Shown piece by piece: positions 29,290 to 39,691 of a DNA stretch of 52,240 bases. Each line of letters begins with the position of its first letter. Position 1 is the stretch's first letter. Source of the stretch: Thermotogae bacterium (GTDB taxonomy: Bacteria; Hydrothermota; Hydrothermia; LBFQ01); the NCBI GenBank assembly GCA_013154295.1, contig JAADCS010000137.1:1-52240 (forward strand), given 5' to 3'. The position numbers were made by a program, and so were the translations under genes. The notes beneath the pieces are model-generated. The model did no database searches, was not told where the DNA came from, and saw only the letters and a list, made by a program, of their open reading frames with translations.

Positions 29290-31365
29290 CTACCCCACAT
29301 CCACGACTTCATCCAACTCCATTTTCTCAAGAGCCTCTCTAAGCAGAGAATTCTCCGGCTTGCTTAGATCTGGATCCCTCTGTAGGATGCGGCGGGCATC
29401 CTTTCTGCAGACTTCGGCCATCTGTAGAAGCAATGGGTCAAAACTCACCTCACTCAAGCTTATCCCTCGCAGAGCAAACTCACCGTGTTGTCTCGTCCCC
29501 AAGAGTTCTCCGGGTCCTCTGATTTTAAGATCCTCCTCGGCAAGGACGAAGCCATCGGTTATGTTGGCGACGGCTTTGAGACGCATACGGGCTTCATAAC
29601 TCATGCGCTCTGGGGCTATCATAACAAAGAAGGCAGGCTCATCGCTACGCATGATCCTACCTCTTAACTGGTGAAGCTGGGCTATACCGAACCTGTTGGC
29701 ATCCTCGACCACCATGTACTTAGCGTTGGGAACATCAACACCTACTTCTATAACTGTGGTGGCCACCAGAATTTGTACCTCACCCCTCCTGAACCTCTCC
29801 ATCTCCTTCTTCCGTTCTTCATAGGCCATTTTCCCATGAACCAGTCCCACTTCTATATCCGGCGGAGCTGCTGCCCGTAGCTCGTCATAGAGTTCAAGGA
29901 CCGACTTGACATTCTCCAACTTTTCCGATTCCTCTACCAGCGGGGCTATAACGTAGGCCTGTTTGCCAGTTTCTTTGACCTTACCGAAAAGGAATTTATA
30001 AACCTGACTTCTGTGCTTCTTGAAAACTATTCGGTTAAAAACCTTGGTTTTAAAAGGCCTCTCCTTTATTCGGGAAACTTCAAGATCACCGTAGACGGTA
30101 AGGGCTAAGGTTCGGGGGATAGGGGTGGCCGTTGAGACGAGGAAATGTGGGAATAGACCCTCCTTTCCCTTTTCAAGGAGACGGGCTCTTTGAGCTACGC
30201 CGAAGCGATGCTGCTCATCCACTATGGCTACTGCCAAATTGCGAAACTCCGTTTCATCCGTTATCAAGGCATGTGTCCCTATGATCACCTGAGCCAGGCC
30301 CGTAACTATCTGCATCCTTATACTCCGCTTGGTACGGTTTCTGAAAGAACTGGTGAGGAGAACCACGTTTACACCTAAAGGTCTAAGAAAACTTTCGGCC
30401 ACCATGAAAAGCTGTTCAGCTAAGATCTCTGTGGGGGCCATTATAGCCGCCTGATAGCCGTTTTCCACTGCAATGAGGGCGGCATAAAGGAGAACCACCG
30501 TTTTACCACTTCCCACGTCCCCTTGAAGAAGACGGTGCATGGCCTCTTTCTTTGCCATATCCTGCTCTATTTCCTCCATGGCCCGTAGTTGATCACGGGT
30601 CGGTGTGAAAGGTAGGCCTTTTAAAAAGGGATCCGTAAGCTCGCCTGTCTTCTTGAGGGGTACGGCTTTCCTTCTGCCGAATTTAGCTCCCCAGTTTAAA
30701 CGTAGGTAGAATTTTAAAAGTTCCTCGTAGAACATGCGCCTTTTCCCTTGACGTATTTCCTCACGACTCTTGGGTCTGTGGATGTATTGGAAGGCACGGG
30801 AGCGCTCTATTAGGCCTCGCGATTTAAGAATATATTGGGGTAAGGTCTCTGGTATATCCACAGCATTCAAGATGCGTTCTATAACGCTGCGAATGACCTT
30901 AGAGGAGAGTCCTTCCGTTTGTGGATATATAGGGAGAATCCCCTTTAACTCCTTAGCCTCCTCCTCAACCTCCGGAAAGTACATCCTTCGTCTGTTACCG
31001 TATATATACACCCTTCCAGCCGCATATAGAACCTGGCCCACGTGAAAGCGACTCAACATGTAATCCATACCCCTCCATACCAACTCCAGCGTACCGGTGC
31101 CGTCACTTATACGGATTATGGCCTCCCTGCGACCTGCAGCAGTATTTCGTATCTTATCGACCACCTTACCTTTTACGAGAGCTTCTTTTCCCTTCTCAAG
31201 ACGACCTATGAGTTTCACGGTCTCCCTCTCAACGTATCGTCTCGGAAACAGATAAAGAAGATCCTCCACCGTCCGAACGCCTAACTTTTCAAACAGCTTA
31301 GCCCTCTTCGGTCCCACTCCCTTAACAAACTGAATTGCAGTATCCAAAGATAATCTTTGACCCAC
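29290..31365 (-). CDS. recG: ATP-dependent DNA helicase RecG
   Basis: VKGVGPKRAKLFEKLGV; LQGDVGSGKTVVLLYAALIAVENGYQAAIMAPTEILAEQ; VDEQHRFGVAQRA; ATPIPRTLALTVYGDL. Confidence 0.97.
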   Translation of the reverse strand: MGQRLSLDTAIQFVKGVGPKRAKLFEKLGVRTVEDLLYLFPRRYVERETVKLIGRLEKGKEALVKGKVVDKIRNTAAGRREAIIRISDGTGTLELVWRGMDYMLSRFHVGQVLYAAGRVYIYGNRRRMYFPEVEEEAKELKGILPIYPQTEGLSSKVIRSVIERILNAVDIPETLPQYILKSRGLIERSRAFQYIHRPKSREEIRQGKRRMFYEELLKFYLRLNWGAKFGRRKAVPLKKTGELTDPFLKGLPFTPTRDQLRAMEEIEQDMAKKEAMHRLLQGDVGSGKTVVLLYAALIAVENGYQAAIMAPTEILAEQLFMVAESFLRPLGVNVVLLTSSFRNRTKRSIRMQIVTGLAQVIIGTHALITDETEFRNLAVAIVDEQHRFGVAQRARLLEKGKEGLFPHFLVSTATPIPRTLALTVYGDLEVSRIKERPFKTKVFNRIVFKKHRSQVYKFLFGKVKETGKQAYVIAPLVEESEKLENVKSVLELYDELRAAAPPDIEVGLVHGKMAYEERKKEMERFRRGEVQILVATTVIEVGVDVPNAKYMVVEDANRFGIAQLHQLRGRIMRSDEPAFFVMIAPERMSYEARMRLKAVANITDGFVLAEEDLKIRGPGELLGTRQHGEFALRGISLSEVSFDPLLLQMAEVCRKDARRILQRDPDLSKPENSLLREALEKMELDEVVDVG

Positions 31366-31442
31366 CTACCACCCTATTCTACAGCTGACAACTAAAACCC
31401 TTTAACAAAACATCACCTAAGCGTAAGAGAACAATTTTAAAA

Positions 31443-31462
31443 GGCCCCGCTAAGGCGGGGCC
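31443..31462 (-). terminator. Intrinsic terminator
   Basis: Minus strand GGCCCCGC-CTTA-GCGGGGCC-TTTTAAAATTG downstream of the 31472..31792 lipoprotein. Confidence 0.8.
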
Positions 31463-31471
31463 CGACCTCAT

Positions 31472-31792
31472 CTACTCGCAGACATAAACTTCGGCCGTTT
31501 TGGAAATTAGGGTTGTGGGTAGGAACGCGTTGGCGAGGGCGCTAATAACCACATCCATAACGGCGTACTTCACCTCCACCTTCACCTTGCGACCCCTCGG
31601 AATTATCTCCGAGGTGGAGGTGTTGCCCAACGGTATCAAGCCATACAGCAGATAGAAATACCTTTTCTCGGTGACCTTGGTGCATATAGCGTTATCCGGA
31701 GCTAGACGGGCGTCGCCCGTCACCTTCACCGTTGCGCAGGAACCTAAAAGAAGTGCTGCCCCTATCAAAAATGTTCCTAATATTCTTCTCAT
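31472..31792 (-). CDS. Small lipoprotein, possibly Bor-like
   Basis: Lipobox ALLLGSCATV; SD AAGGAGGAG upstream. Confidence 0.7.
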   Translation of the reverse strand: MRRILGTFLIGAALLLGSCATVKVTGDARLAPDNAICTKVTEKRYFYLLYGLIPLGNTSTSEIIPRGRKVKVEVKYAVMDVVISALANAFLPTTLISKTAEVYVCE

Positions 31793-31867
31793 GGTTCTCC
31801 TCCTTTTAACAAAAAATTCTATGGGGTGCCTTTATGACCTATGGCGCTTTACATGCAAAACCCTGTA

Positions 31868-33118
31868 CTAACCATCGAGCAAAGTTATTTTGGCACCTAA
31901 GCTTTTCAGTTTTTCCACAAACCTCTCGTAACCCCTTGAGATGTGATAGTATCCACCCACCTCCGTCGTACCTTCGGCCGCCAATCCGGCCAGGACTAAG
32001 GAAGCTGCTCCTCGTAAATCCGAACCCACCACCGGCGCACCGGTAAGCTTCTCCGTACCTTTAACTACCGCGTAGCCATCCCCTACATCTATTCGGGCGC
32101 CGAGACGCATCAGTTCGTAGGCGTGTTTAAAGCGATCAGGATAGATCCCCTCTCTTATAACGCTCACGCCCGAAGCTAAGGTCATCAGAGCCATATATAG
32201 AGGTTGCACATCTGTAGGAAAACCCGGATAGGGGGATGTTTCCACATCCCTTCCCTTCAGACGTCCCGAAGGTAAGACCTCCACACTATCCTCCGCCACG
32301 TTCAGACGCCCTCCTGCCTCTTGCAACTTGTTCAGAACTGCTGTCAGATGTTCCGTTACTATCCCTTCTACCTTTACGTGTCCTCCCGTTATGAGCGCAC
32401 CTATTATAAAAGTGGCCGCCTCTATCCTATCAGGTATTACCTGGTAGCTTCCACATCCGGGTAGTAAGTTATCTCTGCCCCTTCCCACGATGCGGATGCG
32501 GTCGGTGCCTTCCCCCTCCACCTCGGCACCGCATTCTTTTAAAAAGCGGGCCACATCGACGACCTCCGGTTCTATGGCGGCGTTCTCAATCACAGTCTCA
32601 CCTTCAGCCAGTATAGCGGTGGTTAGGATATGGATGGTGGCACCTACGGATTTGCGTTCAAAGGTTATGGTAGTTCCTTTGAGTTTAGGAGCTTCGGCAA
32701 CTATGTATCCATGTTCGACTTTTATGTTTGCCCCCATCATGCGGAGAGCATAAATATGGAAGTTTATCGGACGGGGTCCAAAGGCACACCCACCGGGTAA
32801 GGCGACCCTCGCTTTACCGAACCTTCCCAAAAGTGGTCCCAAGACGTAGATGGATGCTCTCATACGGCTGACGTACTCGTATGGGGCCTCATGGGTTTCC
32901 AAGGATGTCGTAAGAAGACGCACCCTGTCATCTTCCCTTTCAACTTTGGCTCCCAACTCTCTAAGTAAGGCCACCATCGTCTCAACGTCGGCTACACCCG
33001 GCACGTTTCTCAACAGGATCTCCGAACCCACCACTATGGAGGCGGGGATTATAGCAAGGGCAGCATTTTTAGCACCGCTTATCCTCACTGAACCTTTGAG
33101 AGGGATACCACCAACCAC
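31868..33118 (-). CDS. murA: UDP-N-acetylglucosamine 1-carboxyvinyltransferase
   Basis: VGGIPLKGSVRISGAKNAALAIIPAS; ALPGGCAFGPRPINFHIYALRMMGA; YPGFPTDVQPLYMALM. Start set at GTG 33118 because the supplied longer ORF runs through tRNA-Lys. Confidence 0.96.
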   Translation of the reverse strand: MVGGIPLKGSVRISGAKNAALAIIPASIVVGSEILLRNVPGVADVETMVALLRELGAKVEREDDRVRLLTTSLETHEAPYEYVSRMRASIYVLGPLLGRFGKARVALPGGCAFGPRPINFHIYALRMMGANIKVEHGYIVAEAPKLKGTTITFERKSVGATIHILTTAILAEGETVIENAAIEPEVVDVARFLKECGAEVEGEGTDRIRIVGRGRDNLLPGCGSYQVIPDRIEAATFIIGALITGGHVKVEGIVTEHLTAVLNKLQEAGGRLNVAEDSVEVLPSGRLKGRDVETSPYPGFPTDVQPLYMALMTLASGVSVIREGIYPDRFKHAYELMRLGARIDVGDGYAVVKGTEKLTGAPVVGSDLRGAASLVLAGLAAEGTTEVGGYYHISRGYERFVEKLKSLGAKITLLDG

Positions 33119-33135
33119 CTTTACCGAAAACAAAA

Positions 33136-33208
33136 TGGGCCGTGCAGGGATCGAACCTGCGACCCCCGGATTAAAAATCCGGTGCTCTGCCAACTGAGCT
33201 AACGGCCC
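33136..33208 (-). tRNA. tRNA-Lys (TTT)
   Basis: GGGCCGTTAGCTCAGTTGGCAGAGCACCGGATTTTTAATCCGGGGGTCGCAGGTTCGATCCCTGCACGGCCCA. Confidence 0.97.
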
Positions 33209-33285
33209 ATGGAGGTGAATATTATATGGCCGACGATCTTACAACTTGAGACTCTTATGTGTGCCACCATGATCTTCAAATTTAA

Positions 33286-33307
33286 GGGGCGGGGAACACC
33301 CCGCCCC
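33286..33307. terminator. Strong hairpin terminator of the 33320..35425 gene
   Basis: GGGGCGGGG-AACA-CCCCGCCCC with flanking A/T tracts. Confidence 0.75.
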
Positions 33308-33319
33308 AAAACTTTAACT

Positions 33320-35425
33320 TTACTGTACGACTATCTTGAACACCTTGCGATCGGTCTTTATGAAGAAAACACCCGAACGGTTAAAGGTATAGGGTGAGGA
33401 GGCGTTGAAGGTCGCCACCCTCCTTCCGGCTATGTCGTAGACCTGTACCATACCTTCGGCTCCGGTCAAATAGACGGTGCGTCCTTTCATGTGGAAAGCA
33501 ACGTTCTCTCTCTCCACTTTGGGTTTTTCGGCGATGCTAACGAGTTGGTCACAGTAATACCCGGTGGCTACGCGCATGACCGTGTTTAGGGAATCACCGG
33601 CGACGGCGTAGACTACCACCGGATCCGTATCACCAGGTGAGCAGCTGGGATAGAAGGCTAAGTCGTAGGCACCCAATGCGCCGGGAGTATAGTACGCATC
33701 CACCACGTTACCTAAGGTATCGAGTCTGTAGACGAACTTGCCATCGCTTATAAGAAATTCGCCCGTGTAATCCAGGATGGTCAGACCTGTAGGTACGTCC
33801 AGAATGCCGCTAAGGGGTATGTTGCGAAGCAGGGTACCGTCGGTAGCGCTGACCTCCACTAAGGCATGGTTGGATCCGTCAGAGGCCACTATCCAGAGGG
33901 CCTGATCTTCGCCATCCCAATCCATACCATAGCTTATGGCCGAGTACAGCGAAAGAAGGTTTATGGTATCACCCGTCCAGGCGAACACACCGGGGGTCAC
34001 TTCACTATAGGTAGCCACGTGTTGGCTATATACGTACCAGCCGTCGTACTCCAAATGGCTCAGGAAGAAGAGACTGTCACCGTCGTTGGCTATGGAGAAA
34101 GTGTGGTTGACGTAAGGGTCGTATATGGGAGCAAAAGCCCAGTTTTCGTACCTAAACGAGGCGGAGGGATTGCGCGGCTCAAAGGAGTATACACCACCGT
34201 AGAAATCACTTATAAAGAACCTGGCACGAAGATCGTTGTAGGTTATGAAGGAGAAGTTATAGCCCAGGAGAGGAGGTTGGCGGAGAGCCATAGTGTCGAG
34301 CACATCCCCTACCCTAACATGGGTCCTGAAGACGGTGCTGGCCGTATCGTAGGTAGGATCGGGGTCACGGGAGTCGGTCACATACACAACGGCCCTATAG
34401 TAGGAACGATCGGCAGGAGTAAAGGTACTGAAGGTAACCGTGTTTATGGAGCGGGCGTTTAAGGTGACGCTTTGATCGTCACTGAACACGATGGTGTTGG
34501 TTACGGTGTCGTATATGTCCAGATGGAGTAGGAAACCCGTAAGATCCAACGTGTCGGCGTTATATATTTGGGCCTCCACATCCACCGGTGCTGTGGGTAT
34601 GTACTCGTCAGGGTTTACATCCATAACGATCGCATCGCCGCTCTGTATGGGAATGAGCTTAAAGAGTATGGCCGTGCCGCTGTCAGGTATCTGGGTGTAG
34701 GGAGTACCGTTATACACGTATTGGATGTACCAGTCGGGATTGCTTCCCTCGGCGGCGGAGGAATCCTGCATACCTACTGTGGCATCGTTATAGTCTATCG
34801 CGGAGTTGTACTGAATCTTTATGTTACCGTTGTCGTAAAAGACGACCTCAAAGTCCATATATACACTGCCACCGTAACGAGGAACCAGGTGATACTGAAC
34901 CACGGCACAGGCCCCAGAGTAGCCGTCGGGACAGCTGCTGAAACTCTGGAAGTATATGTCATCGGCACCGGACTGGGAAGGGTTGAGATCGTCCCACATG
35001 GGGGCTATGAACCCTACGAAACCGTAGTTACTGTCGGGTAACATAGCGTTGGAAAAGCCTACGTATCTGCTTATGTTCTCCAGAACGACCGTACCGTTGG
35101 AGCATATAGATACATCGGTTATGGTACGATCGTAGTAGGGCATGGAGAAACCGAGGGAGTACGGCGTAGAAGCGCTTGAAACGGAACACCAGTCATCTCC
35201 AGCTCCCACCGCCGTACCGGTGGAGGAGATGTCTATGTAGTTGAAGGTGACGGGATCACCCAACTGGTTGGAAAGGAGCATGTAACCATATCCATCTATT
35301 ATCCCCATTACACGGGGCACGGTACCGGTTGAAGGTTTTTTAAGAAGGTGAGCACCATCCGGTTTAGCTTTGATCACCTTCTTCAACTGGAAGTCCGATG
35401 ATGCCAAAACACTAAGTATCAACAT
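33320..35425 (-). CDS. Large secreted protein with T9SS-like C-terminal module
   Basis: Extracellular-type composition; C-term GAEGMVQVYDIAGRRVATFNASSPYTFNRSGVFFIKTDRKVFKIVVQ. Confidence 0.75.
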   Translation of the reverse strand: MLILSVLASSDFQLKKVIKAKPDGAHLLKKPSTGTVPRVMGIIDGYGYMLLSNQLGDPVTFNYIDISSTGTAVGAGDDWCSVSSASTPYSLGFSMPYYDRTITDVSICSNGTVVLENISRYVGFSNAMLPDSNYGFVGFIAPMWDDLNPSQSGADDIYFQSFSSCPDGYSGACAVVQYHLVPRYGGSVYMDFEVVFYDNGNIKIQYNSAIDYNDATVGMQDSSAAEGSNPDWYIQYVYNGTPYTQIPDSGTAILFKLIPIQSGDAIVMDVNPDEYIPTAPVDVEAQIYNADTLDLTGFLLHLDIYDTVTNTIVFSDDQSVTLNARSINTVTFSTFTPADRSYYRAVVYVTDSRDPDPTYDTASTVFRTHVRVGDVLDTMALRQPPLLGYNFSFITYNDLRARFFISDFYGGVYSFEPRNPSASFRYENWAFAPIYDPYVNHTFSIANDGDSLFFLSHLEYDGWYVYSQHVATYSEVTPGVFAWTGDTINLLSLYSAISYGMDWDGEDQALWIVASDGSNHALVEVSATDGTLLRNIPLSGILDVPTGLTILDYTGEFLISDGKFVYRLDTLGNVVDAYYTPGALGAYDLAFYPSCSPGDTDPVVVYAVAGDSLNTVMRVATGYYCDQLVSIAEKPKVERENVAFHMKGRTVYLTGAEGMVQVYDIAGRRVATFNASSPYTFNRSGVFFIKTDRKVFKIVVQ

Positions 35426-35460
35426 AACCTTAAATTATACCCCTGTCTGCTTTTTATCTG

Positions 35461-36693
35461 TTACGGTCTTGCAACAAATGTAGCGATCATCGTCGCTTCG
35501 GTCACCAACTTTCCGGAAACGTAAGCCCTTCCCTGTGCTTTCGCTATCCGTCCGCCAAAACGTAGAAGCTTAGCCTCCAAAACCAGAGTATCGCCGGGGC
35601 GAACCACTCTACGGAAACGCACGTTCTCTATACCAGCGAATAGAGGTAACAGGTTTTCCTTGCCCATCTTCTTTAAAAGGTAAGCCATACCCACACCGGC
35701 GACTTGAGCTAGGGCTTCCACCTGTAGAACACCTGGCATTATAGGTTCCCCTGGAAAATGCCCGTTAAAGAAATCTTCGTTGAAGCTAACGTTCTTTATT
35801 CCGACGATCCTACGCTCGTCAAGATGTACGATCCTATCTACCAACAGGAACGGGTACCTATGAGGCAGAAGCGAGAGTATATCCTCTGCTTCCAACCTCT
35901 CGCCCCACCAACCCTCTTCAGCTAGCTTCCTGGCGAAGGTGACATGGACGGCGTGGCCTCCTCTAAAGACCATGTAATGGGCCACTATGAATCTACCACT
36001 TAAGGCCAGGTCCCCCAAAAAGTCCAAAATTTTGTGCCTAACAGCTTCATCAGGCACCCTCTCGTTGGAACTTTCATCTCCCAAGATGAGCACGTTGTCG
36101 GTATTTCCCCCTTTGCCCAACCCATCGGCGAGTATTCTCTCTATCTCCTCCTTGAACACGTAGGTTCTGGCCGGTGCTATCTCCTTAAGGTAGGTTTGAG
36201 GCGTCACGTTCAACGAGTAAAAGGCGCTGAAACGACGAGGAGAGGAGTACTCCAAAGCATAGGATACGCGAAGATTTTCAAGGGGTATGGCCATAGTTTC
36301 TGCCTCGCCATACTGAAGAGTGAGGGGGGAATGCAATCTGAATACGGTTCCATTCACCTCCTCGGAGTTCTCCCAAAGACTTCTTGAAAATTCCAAGGAC
36401 GAACCGTCCAAAGCAGGTATTTCCGCTCCCCTCACCTCTATTTTGGCTCCCACGATACGTAATCCATAAAGAGCCGAGAGGAGATGTTCGACCGTGGCAA
36501 TTTCAACGCTATCCTTGCAGAGGGTAGTGTTGCGATGCGTCTGGCATACGTAGGTATGGAGAGCTGGAATCTCTACCCCATCCTTTAAAAAGGAGTACCA
36601 CTCGCCGTGAGGATGGACCAAAACTTCACTTTTTTCTCCGGTATGCAACCCTTTACCTACGAACCTGACCGTACGTTTCAAAAGACGAAACAT
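35461..36693 (-). CDS. lpxC-fabZ: Bifunctional LpxC (UDP-3-O-acyl-GlcNAc deacetylase) - FabZ (3-hydroxyacyl-ACP dehydratase) fusion
   Basis: N-term [14 protein letters not shown]...[26 protein letters not shown]-term [17 protein letters not shown]...[26 protein letters not shown]. Confidence 0.96.
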   Translation of the reverse strand: MFRLLKRTVRFVGKGLHTGEKSEVLVHPHGEWYSFLKDGVEIPALHTYVCQTHRNTTLCKDSVEIATVEHLLSALYGLRIVGAKIEVRGAEIPALDGSSLEFSRSLWENSEEVNGTVFRLHSPLTLQYGEAETMAIPLENLRVSYALEYSSPRRFSAFYSLNVTPQTYLKEIAPARTYVFKEEIERILADGLGKGGNTDNVLILGDESSNERVPDEAVRHKILDFLGDLALSGRFIVAHYMVFRGGHAVHVTFARKLAEEGWWGERLEAEDILSLLPHRYPFLLVDRIVHLDERRIVGIKNVSFNEDFFNGHFPGEPIMPGVLQVEALAQVAGVGMAYLLKKMGKENLLPLFAGIENVRFRRVVRPGDTLVLEAKLLRFGGRIAKAQGRAYVSGKLVTEATMIATFVARP

Positions 36694-36719
36694 CGTGCGA
36701 TTTTATGGGGGCTTCGTTA

Positions 36720-36986
36720 TTATATGCCGAAGGCTTGCAATATGAGACTTCGGCGATTTTCCCTGTTCTGCGGAAGATCGGAGGTTGCCATGACCTCTTT
36801 TACCCTCTCCTGTATTCTGTCACATTCTAACCCCTTTAGGGCCTCGGTTAACTTGTCTGCCAGACGCCTCAAAACCTTACAGCGAGAAGCGGTATAGGAA
36901 ACCTCCTTGACCTTACCTTTAGAGCATAGGACGGAAAACCTGACTCTTAACCAACCCTCCTTGGCTGAAAAGATCATCTCACGCAC
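36720..36986 (-). CDS. Small protein, possibly NifU/IscU-N-like but without the usual three cysteines
   Basis: EVSYTASRCKVLRRLADKLTEALKGLECDRIQ...LPQNRENRRSLILQAF loosely follows the NifU-N layout. Confidence 0.4.
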   Translation of the reverse strand: MREMIFSAKEGWLRVRFSVLCSKGKVKEVSYTASRCKVLRRLADKLTEALKGLECDRIQERVKEVMATSDLPQNRENRRSLILQAFGI

Positions 36987-37004
36987 GGTGAAGTTTAAAG
37001 GTGT

Positions 37005-37697
37005 TCAGTGCCCTCTCATCTGTAGTTTTAGGTACAGGACCCCCTCTACGTCCCGAACTATACCGGTACGATCGTAGGGTCTGTAACCTAAACCTACCGT
37101 AAGATCCCCGTTTTCATTCCTAAATTCCCAGCCTACCAATAGTTCCCAACGGGCGTAAAGCTTGCGATAGTTCCGGCTCAAGGCTAAGAAAACGTTCGTC
37201 TCGGCAAACGGGCCGGAGGCCTTTTTGAACCTAAATCTCCTGAAGATCTGCAGATCTGTCCCCCAATCCGTTCCCATGGCTAAGAACTTAAAGCGATCGC
37301 TGTGGAGATACTGCCCCACCGACACTGCAAAATCCCGGCGGCGATAGAGGAGACGAAAGGCGTTCCAGTACAAGGGCAAGGTATCCAGACGATCTATGTA
37401 GTGGAAACATGGATGCTCCAAGAGTAGGTAGAGGGTGGCATATTTCAACTCACGAAATCCCCCAAACCACACGTAATAATCCGCATAGATGGGATCAAGT
37501 TGGATAGGCCCAACATCGTATCCGAGCCAAACGTAGAAATCCCCACCGAGAACTATACCGAATTCTCCCCACTTAAACAGCTTATCCAGACCCCCAATAT
37601 TGGCCACAGCACTTTTATCCTTATAGCGATAGGAAAACTTTGAAAAAGAGGCCCACGCTTCATGTTTCATATATACGAACCCGACCATCAACAACAT
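37005..37697 (-). CDS. Hypothetical, probable outer-membrane beta-barrel
   Basis: Alternating aromatic/polar strands (FYVWLGYDVGPIQLDPIYADYYVWFGG; LLVGWEFRNENGDLTVGLGYRPYD). Confidence 0.5.
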   Translation of the reverse strand: MLLMVGFVYMKHEAWASFSKFSYRYKDKSAVANIGGLDKLFKWGEFGIVLGGDFYVWLGYDVGPIQLDPIYADYYVWFGGFRELKYATLYLLLEHPCFHYIDRLDTLPLYWNAFRLLYRRRDFAVSVGQYLHSDRFKFLAMGTDWGTDLQIFRRFRFKKASGPFAETNVFLALSRNYRKLYARWELLVGWEFRNENGDLTVGLGYRPYDRTGIVRDVEGVLYLKLQMRGH

Positions 37698-37719
37698 GTG
37701 CCTATTCTACAGGCAGCTA

Positions 37720-39084
37720 TCAATCATCAAACATGATGTGCGGATTGAGGATACCTTTAGGATCGAAAGTTCCCTTTATGGCCTTTAACAGTTCGTAGGC
37801 TAAAGGATCCAGTTCCCGTTTCATAAACTTCTTCTTCAGGATGCCCACGCCGTGTTCTCCGGCCGAAGTCCCGCCCAACTCCCAAACTTTTTGAACGACC
37901 ATCTCCACAGCCCTGGCAACCCCTTCCTCTTGGCCCTTTTTGTACAGTATATTTACGTGGATGTTTCCATCACCCGCATGTCCGAAACTGGCCAATCTCA
38001 TACCCGTTTCCTTCTCCACTACGGAGGTGTATTCCACCAGGTCCGGTATTCGGCTACGGGGTACAACCACATCCTCATGGCGTATGAGAAAACCCAAGGA
38101 TTCAAGGGCCGGCAACACTCCCCTCCGGGCTTCCCAAAGTTTGCGACGGGTAACTTCATCTTCGGCCACGAACATGTCCAGCAAACCGTTTTTGCTGGCC
38201 ACGTCATAGGTTATCTCAAGCTGTCTTTCAAATTCCGGACCGAAACCGTCGTATTCAACCAGTAGGAAACTCCCCGTACCCTTCGGGAGGAAGGGGGCCA
38301 CTTTCTCACCCACGGCTTCAAGGCACTTGTGATCAACGAACTCAAGGGCCGAAGGCAGTAACCCCCTTCTAATCATGTTGGAAACCGTACGGCTGGCGGT
38401 AACTTCATCCCCGAAGGCCAAGAGCAAAGTGTATCGCTTAGGCGGCCTGGGAAGGAGACGTAGGGCAATTTCGGTTATCACCCCTAAAGTTCCCTCACTT
38501 CCAACCATCAACGAGGGAAGGTCGTAGCCCACCACCCATTTCTTAGTGCGTTTTCCTACGGTTATCCTATCACCTTGAGAGCTGTAAAACGTGATTTCAA
38601 GGACGTAATGCTTCGTGGTGCCGTACTTTAGGGCCCTCGGCCCTCCAGCATTCTCGGCCACGTTCCCACCTAAGGTGCAACTTTCCAAACTGGCAGGATC
38701 CGGAGGATAAAACATGCCCTCCTTTTCAACAGCCCGGTGTAGATCTCCGGTTATAACACCCGATTCCACCACGGCTGTAAGGTCGTCTGGATCTATCTCC
38801 TTTATGCGATTCATACGATCAAACACCATAACGGCGCCGCCGAGTGCCGGCACGGAGCCTCCACTTAGGGATGTGCCCGACCCCCTCGGCGTTAAGGGTA
38901 TCCCATAACGGTACAGGAGTCTAAGAGCTTCGGATACATCCTCTTCGCTCTCTGGATGTATAACCACTTCGGGCACGACAGCGGAAGCGTCGGAGGAGTC
39001 TTTGGAGAAGAGGAGCCTATGCTCGTAATCCTCCCTAACCTTGTCCTCCCCCAGGGTCCTCTTGAGTTCGTTCTTCCAGTTCAT
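37720..39084 (-). CDS. FAD-binding oxidase, GlcD-like (D-lactate/glycolate oxidase family)
   Basis: PRGSGTSLSGGSVPALGGAVMVFDRMNRI; ESCTLGGNVAENAGGPRALKYGTTKHYV; FGHAGDGNIHVNI; GEHGVGILKKKFM. Confidence 0.95.
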   Translation of the reverse strand: MNWKNELKRTLGEDKVREDYEHRLLFSKDSSDASAVVPEVVIHPESEEDVSEALRLLYRYGIPLTPRGSGTSLSGGSVPALGGAVMVFDRMNRIKEIDPDDLTAVVESGVITGDLHRAVEKEGMFYPPDPASLESCTLGGNVAENAGGPRALKYGTTKHYVLEITFYSSQGDRITVGKRTKKWVVGYDLPSLMVGSEGTLGVITEIALRLLPRPPKRYTLLLAFGDEVTASRTVSNMIRRGLLPSALEFVDHKCLEAVGEKVAPFLPKGTGSFLLVEYDGFGPEFERQLEITYDVASKNGLLDMFVAEDEVTRRKLWEARRGVLPALESLGFLIRHEDVVVPRSRIPDLVEYTSVVEKETGMRLASFGHAGDGNIHVNILYKKGQEEGVARAVEMVVQKVWELGGTSAGEHGVGILKKKFMKRELDPLAYELLKAIKGTFDPKGILNPHIMFDD

Positions 39085-39680
39085 TATCTCACACGCTCGG
39101 CTGGTATCTCAACCCTGACCACACCCCTAAAGTCCCCCTCCTTATATCCAGTTGCCTTATCCTCCGGGTACGTTTCCTTTATGACCTCGTAAAGCTTGGG
39201 GTCTACATCCTTACCGACCGTGCCGTGGCAGGTCAGACAGAGTTTGAGGACCTTGAGAGGGAAGTAGTACCTATAGACCAGTTCACCGTTCCTCTCTATC
39301 TTTTGAACGTAGTACTTAGGTGGCTTCTTACCCTCCTTGAAGAACTTCTCAAAGTAACGCAGGGCCTCTTCCTCGTACTTGTCGGGTTTGTTTTTAGGGT
39401 TGCGATACTTGAAGGTGGTGCGCTTTATCTTTACACCTAAAGCCTTGGATATGCTGTCGGTTAAAGGGTAGGCTCTCTCGGAGCAGTACCTTATGGTAGC
39501 AGCGGCCCCTTTCTCCTCCAGGGACGTGGTGACCTCCCCCAAGAGTTTCTTTAAAAGGTTCATGGTAGCCTTGTGGCCTATCTCAACCACTTTCTCTTCG
39601 GTAGTTTTGCTGCCTTTACTTGCGGTCAGAGATAGGAGCAACACCGCAGGTAACCCCAAGAGCAGAAACAACCTCTTCAT
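39084..39680 (-). CDS. DUF3365-type periplasmic c-type heme protein
   Basis: Signal peptide MKRLFLLLGLPAVLLLSLT; heme motif LCLTCHG. Start at ATG 39680, preceded by TAGAAT. Confidence 0.8.
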   Translation of the reverse strand: MKRLFLLLGLPAVLLLSLTASKGSKTTEEKVVEIGHKATMNLLKKLLGEVTTSLEEKGAAATIRYCSERAYPLTDSISKALGVKIKRTTFKYRNPKNKPDKYEEEALRYFEKFFKEGKKPPKYYVQKIERNGELVYRYYFPLKVLKLCLTCHGTVGKDVDPKLYEVIKETYPEDKATGYKEGDFRGVVRVEIPAERVR

Positions 39681-39691
39681 CACCGCGAATT

